The translations under genes and the position numbers were made by a program. Source: JAEUJM01 sp044221555 (lineage in GTDB: Bacteria; Actinomycetota; Acidimicrobiia; Acidimicrobiales; DATDAH01). Taken from it: 57,793 bases of DNA. A model generated the notes under the pieces. That model saw only the letters and a program-made list of their open reading frames with translations. It did not search any database and was not told the DNA's origin. The stretch covers positions 1-57,793 of the forward strand of contig JBGAOY010000026.1 of assembly GCA_044221555.1 (NCBI GenBank), read 5' to 3'. The number at the start of each line of letters is the position of its first letter. The first letter of the stretch is position 1. This document shows positions 15,970 through 24,853 of the stretch, one piece after another.

Positions 15970-18900
15970 GCGGGCCACACACCGTCGCGGAGAGCGAGCC
16001 ACACACCGTCGCCGTCCTGTTCACCGACCTCGTCGACAGCACCCAGCGCCAGAGCGAGCTCGGCGACGAACGCTTCGACGAGGTGCGGCGGGCCCACGTC
16101 GCGGTGCTCCGGTCCGCGCTCGACCACCACCGGGGCACCGAGGTGAAGAACACGGGCGACGGGTTGCTGGTGGTGTTCCGGTCGGCCTCCGACGCCATCG
16201 CCGCCGCCGTGGAGATGCACACCGAGTGCGACCGCCACGGTCGCCGGCACCCCGAGCTGGCCATGAGCCTGAGGATCGCCGTGTCGATCGGCGACGCCGT
16301 GCACGAGGACGGCGACTGGTTCGGCACGCCCGTCGTGGAGGCGGCCCGGCTCTGCGCCGCGTGCCGGCCCGGTCAGCTACTGGTGACCGACACGATCCGG
16401 CTGATGGCCGGGAGCCGCACCCGCCAACGCATCGAGCCGATCGGCGACCTCGCACTCAAGGGACTTCCCGCACCGCTGCCCGCCTGCGAGGTGCGCTGGG
16501 AGCCGGCCGCCGTCGCCGCCGGCGTCCCGCTGCCCGCGTACTTCACCACACCGGGCGCCCCGGCCTTCGCCGGGCGGAGCGCCGAGCGGGCGGCGCTCGA
16601 CCACATCTGGAAGGACGCACTCGCCAGCGGCCGGCGGGTGGTGTTCGTGGCGGGCGAGCCGGGGATCGGCAAGACCCGCCTGGTGGCCGAATTGGCCCGG
16701 CGGGTCCACGCCGAGGGCGCCACGGTGCTCGTCGGCCGGTCGGACGACGAGATCGACGCGCCCTTCCGCCCGTTCGCCGACGCCCTCGACCACCTGGTGC
16801 GCCACGCCGACGAGGACCTGATCGACGAGCACGTCGCCGAGGTGGGACCCGTCGTGGCGCGCATCGCTCCCGCCCTCGCCAGGCGGGCGGTGGTCGACCC
16901 CGGCGACGAGGGGGCGCCCGCCGACTCGGACGTCGAGCGGATCCGCCTCTTCCACGCGGTCGCCGACCTGCTCACCCGCCAGGCCGAGCGGGCACCGGTG
17001 CTGCTGGTGCTCGACGACGCCCACTGGGCTGACCGTTCGAGCCTGCTGCTGCTGCGGGACCTGGTCCGCCGCCTCGGCGACGCGGCCGTCCTCGTGGTCG
17101 GCACCTACCGCCACACCGACCTCGACCGCACCCTGCCCCTCGCGGCGACGCTGGCCGATCTGCGCCGTGAGCCGGGCGTGGACCGACTGACCCTCACCGG
17201 CCTCACCCCCGACGACGTGCTCGACTACCTCACCCTCGCTGGGGGCCACGATCTCGACGCCGAGGGGATCGAGCTCGGCCACCAGCTCGCCGAGGTCACG
17301 GCCGGCAACCCGTTCTTCGTGGGCGAGACGCTGCGCCACCTGGCCGAGACCGGCGCCATCGTCCACGAGGACGGCCGCTGGCTGCGGGGCACCCTCGACT
17401 CGGCCGACGCCGGCGTGCCCGAGGGCGTGCGGGAGGTGATCGGTCGCCGCCTCTCGGCCCTCGACCCCGACGTCGAGCGGGTGCTGGCGGTGGCGGCGGT
17501 CGCCGGCGCCGAGTTCGACTCCGCCGTCGTCGCCACCGTGGCGGACGTGCCGGAGGCTCAAGCTGTCGACCTGCTCGACCAGGCCTCGGCCCGCAACCTG
17601 GTGGTGGAGGACACCGACCGCTTCGGCTGGTACCGCTTCGGCCACGCCCTCGTCCGCCAGACCCTGGTCGAGGAGCTGTCCACCACCCGACGACTGCGCC
17701 TGCACCGGGCGCTGGGCGAAGCGACCGAGCAGCGTGCGCCGGACCGCGTCGAGGAGATCGCCCACCACTACCTGGAGGCCTCCGCGGCCGGAGTGCGGGA
17801 ACGGGCCGTGGACTTCGCCCGCCGGGCCGCGACGGCGGCCAAGGACCGCCTGGCGGTCGAGCAGGCCTCGCGGTGGCTGCGGCGTGCCCTCGAGGCCGAA
17901 GAGGGGCTCGATCCCGATCCCGCACGCCGGGCGACGATGCTCGTGGAGCTCGGCGAGGTGGCCTCCTGGACCGACGAGGCACTGTTCGTCGCCGACGACC
18001 TGCTCGACGCAGCCGCCCTGGCCCGGGAGGCGGGCCGGGTGGACCTGCTCGCCGCCGCCGCCTACTGGTACCTGGGTCCCGCCGGGGTCCTGGCCGACCT
18101 GGCCGACCCGCACTTCCGCCCGTTGCTCGAGGAGGCGCGCGACGCGCTGGACGCGTGCCCCGACGACCAGTTCCTCCGGGAGCGGATGTGGGTGTCGGGC
18201 AAGCTCGCGCACGCGCACACCCTCGATGCCGACCCCACCGAGCAGCTCGCGCTCACCGAGGCCGCCCTCGCCCTCAGTCGCCGCCTGGACGAGCCCGCCG
18301 ACCGGTGGCGGGCAGTGGTGTGGCGGCTGTACGCCATCGACAGCCTCGGGCGCTACGACGAATGGGAGGCGCTCATCGAGGAGTGCACGGCCATGGCCGA
18401 GGCCTTCCCGGTCACGTTCCAGCGCGACCCGCTCAGCTGGCAGATCCAGGCGGCCCGCAGCCGGGGCGACGTCGATCGGGCCGCCGACCTGGTCGACCGC
18501 TACCGGCGGCTGTTCGAGCCGCTCGGACTGGCCCTCCCCGGCATCGTGCACGGCGTCGGCTCGGCCCGGGCGATCGACCAGGGCCGCTTCGCCAAGGCGC
18601 AACGCCTGCTCGCCGCCTGGCGTGACGAGAGCCCCCCGCACGACGGGACCACCCTCGGCATCGGCGCCAACGAGGCCTGGCGCGATCTGTGGACCATCGA
18701 CGCCGAGCGCTACCGGGCCACGCGCGAGGCGATGCCCGGATCCGCGGCCGCCGTGCTGGCCGTCTACCCGTTGGGGTCGATCCTGGCCCTCCTCGAGGGC
18801 GACGAGGACGCGGCGCGGGCCCACTACGACGAGTGGCGACGGTCGATCGACCACGTTCCCGCCTACTTCGCCTTCCACATGGCCGCCACCGCCACCTACC

Positions 18901-19280
18901 CCACCTGGCGCCTCGGCGAGGCCGCCGTGGCCGAGCGGCTCATCGCCGTCCTCGCGCCCCATGCCGGACGCTGGCCCAGCCTCAGCGCCGCGAACACCGT
19001 CGGGCCGACCGACCTCCACCTCGGGGTCAACCGCGTGACCCTCGGCGACCTGCCCGCCGCGGAGGCCGATCTACGCGCCGCGCTCGACTCGTGCGAGACG
19101 ACGGCGGCGCACGCCTGGGAGGCGGTGACCCTCCTCCATCTGGCCGATGCCGTCGCCCGGCAGGGCCGCGCCGACGAGTCCGCGGCGCTCGCCGCCCGCT
19201 GCCGGGCCCAGGCCGCGCGCCTCGGCATGCACCTCATCACCCGCGACCTCGACCGCCTCGGGCTCACCCCGCGAGCCTGA
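15966..19280 (+). CDS. Class III nucleotidyl cyclase domain fused to AAA-ATPase and TPR-like repeats
   Basis: An approximately 1104-residue signalling protein. A class III cyclase domain (about 1-170) has VAVLFTDLVDSTQ with the first metal Asp residues and VKNTGDGLLVVF with the second metal Asp and an adenine-selecting Lys. A MalT/STAND-like ATPase follows: Walker A GEPGIGKTRL (about 229) and Walker B LLVLDDAHWAD (about 346). A helical TPR-like region runs to the C-terminus. GTG 15966 is favoured because it overlaps the upstream short frame and lies just before the conserved PHTVAVLFTD block; GTG 15942 is the alternative. No DNA-binding domain is visible. It stands alone between two DUF1800-DUF1501 cassettes. 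Confidence 0.87.
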   Translation: MSGPHTVAESEPHTVAVLFTDLVDSTQRQSELGDERFDEVRRAHVAVLRSALDHHRGTEVKNTGDGLLVVFRSASDAIAAAVEMHTECDRHGRRHPELAMSLRIAVSIGDAVHEDGDWFGTPVVEAARLCAACRPGQLLVTDTIRLMAGSRTRQRIEPIGDLALKGLPAPLPACEVRWEPAAVAAGVPLPAYFTTPGAPAFAGRSAERAALDHIWKDALASGRRVVFVAGEPGIGKTRLVAELARRVHAEGATVLVGRSDDEIDAPFRPFADALDHLVRHADEDLIDEHVAEVGPVVARIAPALARRAVVDPGDEGAPADSDVERIRLFHAVADLLTRQAERAPVLLVLDDAHWADRSSLLLLRDLVRRLGDAAVLVVGTYRHTDLDRTLPLAATLADLRREPGVDRLTLTGLTPDDVLDYLTLAGGHDLDAEGIELGHQLAEVTAGNPFFVGETLRHLAETGAIVHEDGRWLRGTLDSADAGVPEGVREVIGRRLSALDPDVERVLAVAAVAGAEFDSAVVATVADVPEAQAVDLLDQASARNLVVEDTDRFGWYRFGHALVRQTLVEELSTTRRLRLHRALGEATEQRAPDRVEEIAHHYLEASAAGVRERAVDFARRAATAAKDRLAVEQASRWLRRALEAEEGLDPDPARRATMLVELGEVASWTDEALFVADDLLDAAALAREAGRVDLLAAAAYWYLGPAGVLADLADPHFRPLLEEARDALDACPDDQFLRERMWVSGKLAHAHTLDADPTEQLALTEAALALSRRLDEPADRWRAVVWRLYAIDSLGRYDEWEALIEECTAMAEAFPVTFQRDPLSWQIQAARSRGDVDRAADLVDRYRRLFEPLGLALPGIVHGVGSARAIDQGRFAKAQRLLAAWRDESPPHDGTTLGIGANEAWRDLWTIDAERYRATREAMPGSAAAVLAVYPLGSILALLEGDEDAARAHYDEWRRSIDHVPAYFAFHMAATATYPTWRLGEAAVAERLIAVLAPHAGRWPSLSAANTVGPTDLHLGVNRVTLGDLPAAEADLRAALDSCETTAAHAWEAVTLLHLADAVARQGRADESAALAARCRAQAARLGMHLITRDLDRLGLTPRA

Positions 19281-19307
19281 CCCGGGCCAGCCCCGAAACG
19301 GCTCGTT

Positions 19308-19351
19308 CTGGCGCCCGATTCGGTCGCTATCGCAACCGAATCGGGCGCCAG
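19308..19351. terminator. Long hairpin between convergent genes
   Basis: A perfect 17-bp inverted repeat (CTGGCGCCCGATTCGGT / ACCGAATCGGGCGCCAG) with a ten-base loop lies between the cyclase stop and the end of DUF1501 copy 2. There is no T-tract. One arm recurs with a single change at 49038-49054 without its partner. Confidence 0.6.
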
Positions 19352-19433
19352 TTCGAGGATCGGGCGGGTCGACCACCGCGATGCCGGCGTGGCGCATCTG
19401 CTCGACTCACATCCGTCCGCCGCCGTGCCCCGA

Positions 19434-20918
19434 TCACACCTGGACGCGGAGACGGGGCGCGAGCTCTGGCCGCACCTCGGGCTCGGGCGGCGGCACGGTC
19501 AGGCCGTCCGGCCCGAGCGCCTGCGCGCCGGGTGGCGGCGACGCGCCGTCGCCGGCGAAGACCCCGAGGTCGGCGAAGGCCACACCGCCCTCGTTGCGGC
19601 CGAGGGCCGCTTCGGTGAGGTTCGGATCGCCGCCGAGCCGGTTCAGGATGGTCGCGTACACCGAGCGGAAGTCCACCGTGGGGACCAGGGCGTCGGCGTA
19701 GCGCGCCGTGGGGGCGAGGTCGGCGGGCTCGCCGTACCAGCCCCCGCGCACGCCGCCCCCGAGCACGATGGTGTCGCTGCCGAGCCCGTGGTCGGTGCCC
19801 TGGCCCGCCGCCTCGCCGATCTGGCGGCCGAACTCGGACTGGATGACGACGAAGACGTCGCCGGCTCGGGGGGTCCCGGCCATGAGGGCGAAGAACCGAC
19901 GCAGTCCCTCGTCGAGGAGGTCGAGCTTCTGGCGGTGGTGACCGGGTTGGCTGCCGTGCGTGTCGAACCCGGGGTCGAGGGAGAGGTAGGTCTGGCAGGG
20001 GACGCCCGCCTGGATGAGTGCGGCCACGATGGCCAGCTGTCGGGCCAGGCTCCCGGCCGCGGGGTCCGCGGGAAGGGCCGGCACCTCGTGGGCTGCGTCG
20101 ATCGCCCTGCGGGCGACGTCGAGCGCGCCGGCGGCGACCGCCACCTTGCCTCGCGCCGTCGACGCCGGCTTGCCGAACCGGCCGATGCCGGCGACGACGT
20201 CGTCGACATCCGGCACGTTCGCGGCCCAGAAGTCGAAGGTGGAGAGGTCGTCGATGGCCACCGCCGGGCTCGCCCGCGAGGCCAAGGCCTGATGGAAGCC
20301 GGCGGTGGAGACGGCTCCCAGGTCCTGGCCGGGATTGGCCAGATCGTTGTACCGACCGAGCCAGCCGGTCTCCATGAACTCCCCGGTGAAGGCACCGGCC
20401 CAGCGGTACGCCGAGCTCACGAAGTGGCTCTGCTCACGCATGACGTTCTCACCCGTGCCCTGCACGATGGCGACGTCGCCCACGTCGTGCCAGCGGTTGG
20501 CCAACCAGGGCAGCGCCCCGTGGAGGGCCCACTGCCCGTCGAGGTCGAGGGCCGGGGGCAGCAGGTCGCCGACCGGTGCCCCACCGTAGGGACGGGCGGT
20601 GGTGACGTCGGAGATGGCCAGGGTGGGGCGGGCATCGCGGTAGTAGCCGGTCGACCCCGGGACGGCCATGGGGACGATCGTGTTCAAGATGTCGTTGCCG
20701 CCGGGCAGTTCGACGAGCACGAGCACCGGCGTGCCGACGGGCAGGGTCGAGCCGAACGTCGCTTGCGCAGCTGCGCTGGTCACCAACGGGTCGAGCCAGC
20801 GGGTCGCGGCACCGGCCGCGAGCACGGCGCCCACGCCCTGCAGGAAGGCGCGCCGGCTGAGCGCGCCTGCGGTCGATCCCGACGAAGGACCCTGTACGTG
20901 ATCGGTCATCTGGCTCAC
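19434..20918 (-). CDS. DUF1501 protein, Tat-exported, copy 2
   Basis: A 494-residue paralogue of the gene at 12929. Tat signal: LSRRAFLQGVGAVLAAGAA. The same landmarks are found: PVLVLVELPGGNDILNTIVP, LDGQWALHGALPWLANRWHD, QSEFGRQIGEAAGQGTDHG and LGGGVRGGWYGE. The GTG at 20918 has GAAGGG three bases upstream; ATG 20909 is equally possible and would lie further from that site. It is seven bases downstream of DUF1800 copy 2. The C-terminal tail is again Pro/Glu-rich and ends in RVQV. Confidence 0.9.
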   Translation of the reverse strand: MSQMTDHVQGPSSGSTAGALSRRAFLQGVGAVLAAGAATRWLDPLVTSAAAQATFGSTLPVGTPVLVLVELPGGNDILNTIVPMAVPGSTGYYRDARPTLAISDVTTARPYGGAPVGDLLPPALDLDGQWALHGALPWLANRWHDVGDVAIVQGTGENVMREQSHFVSSAYRWAGAFTGEFMETGWLGRYNDLANPGQDLGAVSTAGFHQALASRASPAVAIDDLSTFDFWAANVPDVDDVVAGIGRFGKPASTARGKVAVAAGALDVARRAIDAAHEVPALPADPAAGSLARQLAIVAALIQAGVPCQTYLSLDPGFDTHGSQPGHHRQKLDLLDEGLRRFFALMAGTPRAGDVFVVIQSEFGRQIGEAAGQGTDHGLGSDTIVLGGGVRGGWYGEPADLAPTARYADALVPTVDFRSVYATILNRLGGDPNLTEAALGRNEGGVAFADLGVFAGDGASPPPGAQALGPDGLTVPPPEPEVRPELAPRLRVQV

Positions 20919-20925
20919 CGACCCT

Positions 20926-22305
20926 TCAGTTGGCCAGGAACTCGGGGGACAGGAGCGCGAGGTTCACCAGCCCGGCGGCGCGGGCGGGTGACCACGACCC
21001 CTCCCGGGCGTAGGCGTCGAGCACGGACACCGTGCGGTACGAGGTGGGGATGAGCCCAGCTTGGTCGCACACGAACCGGGCCGCGGTGGATGGCGTGCTC
21101 CTGGTGAACACCTTGGTGACGAAGGGGCTGATGGCGCCGACCTGCTGGCCCTCTCCGTCGAAGCCACGCGTCACCATCAGGTTGGCGAGGCGTGACCAGA
21201 CCAGCAGGTTCGACGAGTTCAGCCACTGGTCTCCCTTCGGCCAGCCCGACACGTTCGGGGGCACCCACGGGATCTGACCCATCTGGGCCATCGTCGGGTG
21301 GATGGACAGGTCGGTGGCGAGGTCGGGCCACGCCAGCAACCGGGCGGCGGCGACCACCCGCTCGAGTGCCGTCTTCGTGCGGTTGAAGACCGCTCGCCCG
21401 GCCGTGAACTCCGGGCGTCGGGCGATCTGGGCCACCAGTGCGCCGACGTCGCCCTCCGCACCCCAGGCGCCGGCCAGGTCCTCGAGCACCTCGGGGGTCG
21501 CATCGAACCCCGTGAGCTCGCGGTAGAAGCGGGCGGGGACGTAGTGGTGCCACGACGGCTGCTCGAGGATCGCGTCGAGGACCTCCGTCACCCCTGCGGC
21601 GCCCCGCGGTGCCCCGAGGAACGTCTTGTCACCGCTGTCCCAGTGGTCGGGGTCGAACGCCAGCGTTCGGGTGGGGAAGGAGTAGCGCCACCCGGTGAGG
21701 GCTCGCGCCACCTCCACGACGTCCTGCTGCTGGTAGTTGGTGGCCCCTGTCGCGGGATCGCTCGCCCCGAGGGAGAACAGCTCGAGGAGCTCGCGGGCCA
21801 GGTTCTGGTTGGGGTGCGCTCTGTCGTTGAGATCGCCCGTCAGGTACTTCACCATCCCGGCCGTCGTCACGACCTGCGACAGCAGGGAGTGGTAGTCGTT
21901 GTCCAACGCCCCCCGCAGCGCGGCGATGTGCTCGAGCAGGTCCACCTGGAACACCACGTCGGTCATGCCCACGACGAGGAGGCCCTGCAACAGCCACGCG
22001 ATGCGCTCCTGGAGCGGGTTGTAGTCGGCCGCGGGCGTGGTGACACCGGTCGAGACCGGCCCGAAGGCCATCAGCTCGAGCTGCCGACCCTGGTGCTCGA
22101 CCACCGGCGCCGTCACCGCGGGGAAACCGGTCCGATCGAAAGCGACGAGCGGCTTGGCGAGGAACGATTCGATGACGGCACCGACGCCCAACGCGGCGCC
22201 CAGCCGGATGTCGCGGTGGGTGGGCCCGAAGCCGAGCCGCCGCCACACGTGGGCCACCTTGGCCTCGCCCGAAACCACCGCGGCAGTCTTGTCGATTCCG
22301 GCCAC
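20926..22305 (-). CDS. DUF1800 protein, copy 2
   Basis: A 459-residue paralogue of the gene at 14414 with the blocks KVAHVWRRLGFGPTHRDIRL, NPLQERIAWLLQGLLVVG, HPNQNLARELLELFSLG, YQQQDVVEVARALTGWRY and PWVPPNVSGWPKGDQWLN. The GTG at 22305 lies six bases after the stop of the kinase-like gene, so the three genes from 23229 to 19434 form one operon. Unlike copy 1 it is not the first gene of its operon. Confidence 0.9.
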   Translation of the reverse strand: MAGIDKTAAVVSGEAKVAHVWRRLGFGPTHRDIRLGAALGVGAVIESFLAKPLVAFDRTGFPAVTAPVVEHQGRQLELMAFGPVSTGVTTPAADYNPLQERIAWLLQGLLVVGMTDVVFQVDLLEHIAALRGALDNDYHSLLSQVVTTAGMVKYLTGDLNDRAHPNQNLARELLELFSLGASDPATGATNYQQQDVVEVARALTGWRYSFPTRTLAFDPDHWDSGDKTFLGAPRGAAGVTEVLDAILEQPSWHHYVPARFYRELTGFDATPEVLEDLAGAWGAEGDVGALVAQIARRPEFTAGRAVFNRTKTALERVVAAARLLAWPDLATDLSIHPTMAQMGQIPWVPPNVSGWPKGDQWLNSSNLLVWSRLANLMVTRGFDGEGQQVGAISPFVTKVFTRSTPSTAARFVCDQAGLIPTSYRTVSVLDAYAREGSWSPARAAGLVNLALLSPEFLAN

Positions 22306-22311
22306 GGCCGC

Positions 22312-23229
22312 TCAGAACGCCTTCTTCTTGGCCTTCCACTTCTTGGGGTCGTACTCCATGGGGGGCACGAAGAAGCCGTAGCGCCGGCGTCGGACGTTGC
22401 GTTGCCACCAGCGATCGGCCCGCAGCGCCCGGTTCATCAGCGACCAGGTCTTCACCTCGCCGTCGTAGTGCTTCCTGGCCTCGTCGATCGTGATGGGCCG
22501 GTCCACCACCTCGTTGCACGCCTCGATGACGACGGGCACCCAGTCGTCCAGGTCGTCCTTGTAGAGCAGCCCGCACAGGTCGACCAGCGTGAAGCGCGTG
22601 TCGCAGTAGCGGGAGATCGCACCGGGCAGCTCCTTGCGGTACTGACCCTTGGCCACCGCCGGCGCCGCCTTCAGGAAGATCTCGAGGTCGACCGCCACGT
22701 TCCCGTCGTCGTCGAGCAGGAACGGGGTGGTCACGTCGATGTAGCGGTGCGAGCCGTCCACCCACGCCCAGTTGGTGATCTGGGCGTCGATGCCCCGCCG
22801 GTCGGTGGTGAACCCGGCCACCAGGTCGACGATGGTCGACACCAGGGGGTGGCCCTCGGCGGGGTCGGCCCCGCGCAGGACCGACGGCCCGAGCGCGGCC
22901 TTGTCGAGCACCGGCTGGAGGACGTAGCCCGTGATGCCGCCGTCGGGGCCCTCGGAGGGCACCCCCTTCACCTCGGTGTCGAGGACGGCCACGCCGGCAT
23001 GGCGCATCTGGTCGACGTAGTCGAGCACCAGGTCGCGGTGATGGTCGAACTCGGCCTGCGTGGCGCCGGGAGGCAGGCGCTTGGCCACCACGGTCGGTGC
23101 GTCGGCGGGCACGCCGAACACCACCGCGGTCACGCCGTACCCCATGATGTTCAGCTGCTCCTGGCCCTTCCCGTCGAGCGCCCGGCCCACGTCGGACTCG
23201 AGCTGCACCAGTTCCTCGTCGCTGATCAT
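22312..23229 (-). CDS. Kinase-like (aminoglycoside-phosphotransferase-like) protein, tentative
   Basis: A 305-residue cytoplasmic protein that I do not recognise firmly. Possible kinase-like landmarks: GYGVTAVVFGVPADAPTVVA then KRL (glycine loop and beta-3 Lys, about 31-54) and GIDAQITNWAWVDGSHRYID (about 165-184), which could correspond to the catalytic Asp-x4-Asn and the metal-binding Asp of the phosphotransferase fold. It resembles an actinobacterial uncharacterised family (DUF6206-like, from memory). The ATG has GAGGAGG eight bases upstream. It is first in an operon with DUF1800 and DUF1501 copy 2. The C-terminus is very basic (KKWKAKKKAF). Confidence 0.55.
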   Translation of the reverse strand: MISDEELVQLESDVGRALDGKGQEQLNIMGYGVTAVVFGVPADAPTVVAKRLPPGATQAEFDHHRDLVLDYVDQMRHAGVAVLDTEVKGVPSEGPDGGITGYVLQPVLDKAALGPSVLRGADPAEGHPLVSTIVDLVAGFTTDRRGIDAQITNWAWVDGSHRYIDVTTPFLLDDDGNVAVDLEIFLKAAPAVAKGQYRKELPGAISRYCDTRFTLVDLCGLLYKDDLDDWVPVVIEACNEVVDRPITIDEARKHYDGEVKTWSLMNRALRADRWWQRNVRRRRYGFFVPPMEYDPKKWKAKKKAF

Positions 23230-23321
23230 CCCCGCCTCCTCGCTCGCCGTCGCCGGGCATCATCGCACGGTGGACCGAGCCGATCGTCGCCGACGGGCGG
23301 CACGGGGTGCCGATGATCGAG

Positions 23322-24725
23322 TCAGCTTCTCGCCGTCGTGAAGGCGACCGTGTCCTTTCGCTCGGGGTAGTCGCTCGACTTGGCGTTCAGGACCGCACGC
23401 AGGCGGGCGCCCACTGGTGCGGTCGCCCGCACCGTGACCTCGACCTTGATCTGGAAGGTGGCGCCCCGGGACAGGGCGCCGGTGCCGTAGACACCCGCGG
23501 TGACGTCGTCGGTGACGTCGACTCCCTGGTGGCGGTAGATGATGCTGAAGGCCGGGTCGGACGGGGTCGCCCGTACGGCGAAGCTGTCCGATGAGATCCC
23601 GTCGTTCTGGATCGATGCCAGGTAGGTCACCGTCGTGCCGCGGGGGGCACCGGCGGTGACGTTCTGCCCGGCGCCGGTGGTGTTGTAGACGCCGTCGCCG
23701 ACGTAGGCCCCGCTCGTCCCGAGTCGGATACGAACGTCGGGCCGGGTGCGCGCGTACAGCTTGATGCGGTTGTTGAAGGTGTCGACGACGTAGACGAGCT
23801 CTGCCTCGCCCGGTTCGCCGAAGTTGCGCACCGCCACCCCGGTCGGGCCGTAGAACTCGGTGTTCCCGGACCCCGTCGAGCCCCACGCGGCCAGCGGGGC
23901 GCCGCCGGCACTGAACTGCTCGACGCGGTTCCCGTCGAATTCGGTGACGGTCAGGTGATGGGCGCCGTCGACGCTGATGCCCCGCGGGCTGGAGCCGGTC
24001 GCCCACTCACCCCGGTACGAGCCGTCCATCGTGAACTTCTGGACCCGATTGTGGCCGCTGTCGGTGACGAACACCTTGCCGGTGGTGGGATCCACCGCCA
24101 CCCCGTAGGGATAGGCGAACCTGCCCGGCCCGGTGCCCGACCCACCCCACGAGCCGAGGTAGGTGCCGCGCCCGTCGAAGCGTTGGACGCGGTTGTTCAT
24201 CACGTCGGCGACGTACACCGTCCTGGTCGTGGGATCGACGGCGATCCCGTGGGGCTCCTCGAACTGGCCCGGCCCGGCCCCCGTGTGGCCCCAGACGGTG
24301 AGCAGTTGACCAGTCGCGTTGAACTTGCGGATCCGATCGTGGCCCGAGTCGGCGACGTAGACGTTGCCGTTCGACTGGTCGACGGCGATCCCCCCCGGGC
24401 TCGGCGTGGCCCATGATCCCAGGTAGTCGCCGCCGGCGGAGAAGTACTGCACGCGGTTGTTGCCGTCGTCGGTGACGTAGACCACCCCCGCGGGGCTGAG
24501 GGCGATGTCGTCGGCCACGGAGAACTGGCCCGGCCCGGTGCCGCCCTCCCCCCACAGCAGCATGAGGGGGAGCGGATCCGTGTCCCCGCCGGCTGGGGCC
24601 GCGGGGGCCGTCGTCGCCCCGAGCAGAAGAGGTGTGCACACGGCGAGCAGTACAGCGACGGCGAGGGTCGTGGTCGCTCTTGGACGTGGTCGATGAGGGT
24701 GGTCGGTCGAGTCGTGGGCCTGCAT
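23322..24725 (-). CDS. Secreted NHL-repeat beta-propeller protein with the shared C-terminal domain
   Basis: A 467-residue exported protein. The signal peptide is around residues 17-42 (TTTLAVAVLLAVCTPLLLGA). Six NHL repeats follow, typified by GPGQFEEPHGIAVDPTTRTV and YVADVMNNRVQRFD, forming a six-bladed propeller (about 50-320). The last about 140 residues (from RPDVRIRLGTSGAYVGDGVY) align with the C-terminal domain of both RCC1 proteins at 589 and 2748. ATG 24725 starts directly before the signal peptide. The 92-bp gap to the kinase-like gene leaves a common operon possible. NHL propellers usually bind proteins or ligands; the target is unknown. Confidence 0.88.
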   Translation of the reverse strand: MQAHDSTDHPHRPRPRATTTLAVAVLLAVCTPLLLGATTAPAAPAGGDTDPLPLMLLWGEGGTGPGQFSVADDIALSPAGVVYVTDDGNNRVQYFSAGGDYLGSWATPSPGGIAVDQSNGNVYVADSGHDRIRKFNATGQLLTVWGHTGAGPGQFEEPHGIAVDPTTRTVYVADVMNNRVQRFDGRGTYLGSWGGSGTGPGRFAYPYGVAVDPTTGKVFVTDSGHNRVQKFTMDGSYRGEWATGSSPRGISVDGAHHLTVTEFDGNRVEQFSAGGAPLAAWGSTGSGNTEFYGPTGVAVRNFGEPGEAELVYVVDTFNNRIKLYARTRPDVRIRLGTSGAYVGDGVYNTTGAGQNVTAGAPRGTTVTYLASIQNDGISSDSFAVRATPSDPAFSIIYRHQGVDVTDDVTAGVYGTGALSRGATFQIKVEVTVRATAPVGARLRAVLNAKSSDYPERKDTVAFTTARS

Positions 24726-24841
24726 GAATCGACCGTCGCGCTCGCCGAGGGGCGCGGGTAGGGCTGTTGGTCCCTACCGGGAGCAGCGCCCGACGCCACC
24801 CCGCTCGCGGTCGGAGGTAGCGGACCGACCGCCCCCCGGGG

Positions 24842-24847
24842 GACAAT
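24842..24847 (+). promoter_or_regulatory. Putative leaderless -10 element (GACAAT) for the mutase gene
   Basis: GACAAT is followed by six bases (GGATCC) and the ATG at 24854. No Shine-Dalgarno sequence is present. Confidence 0.45.
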
Positions 24848-24853
24848 GGATCC

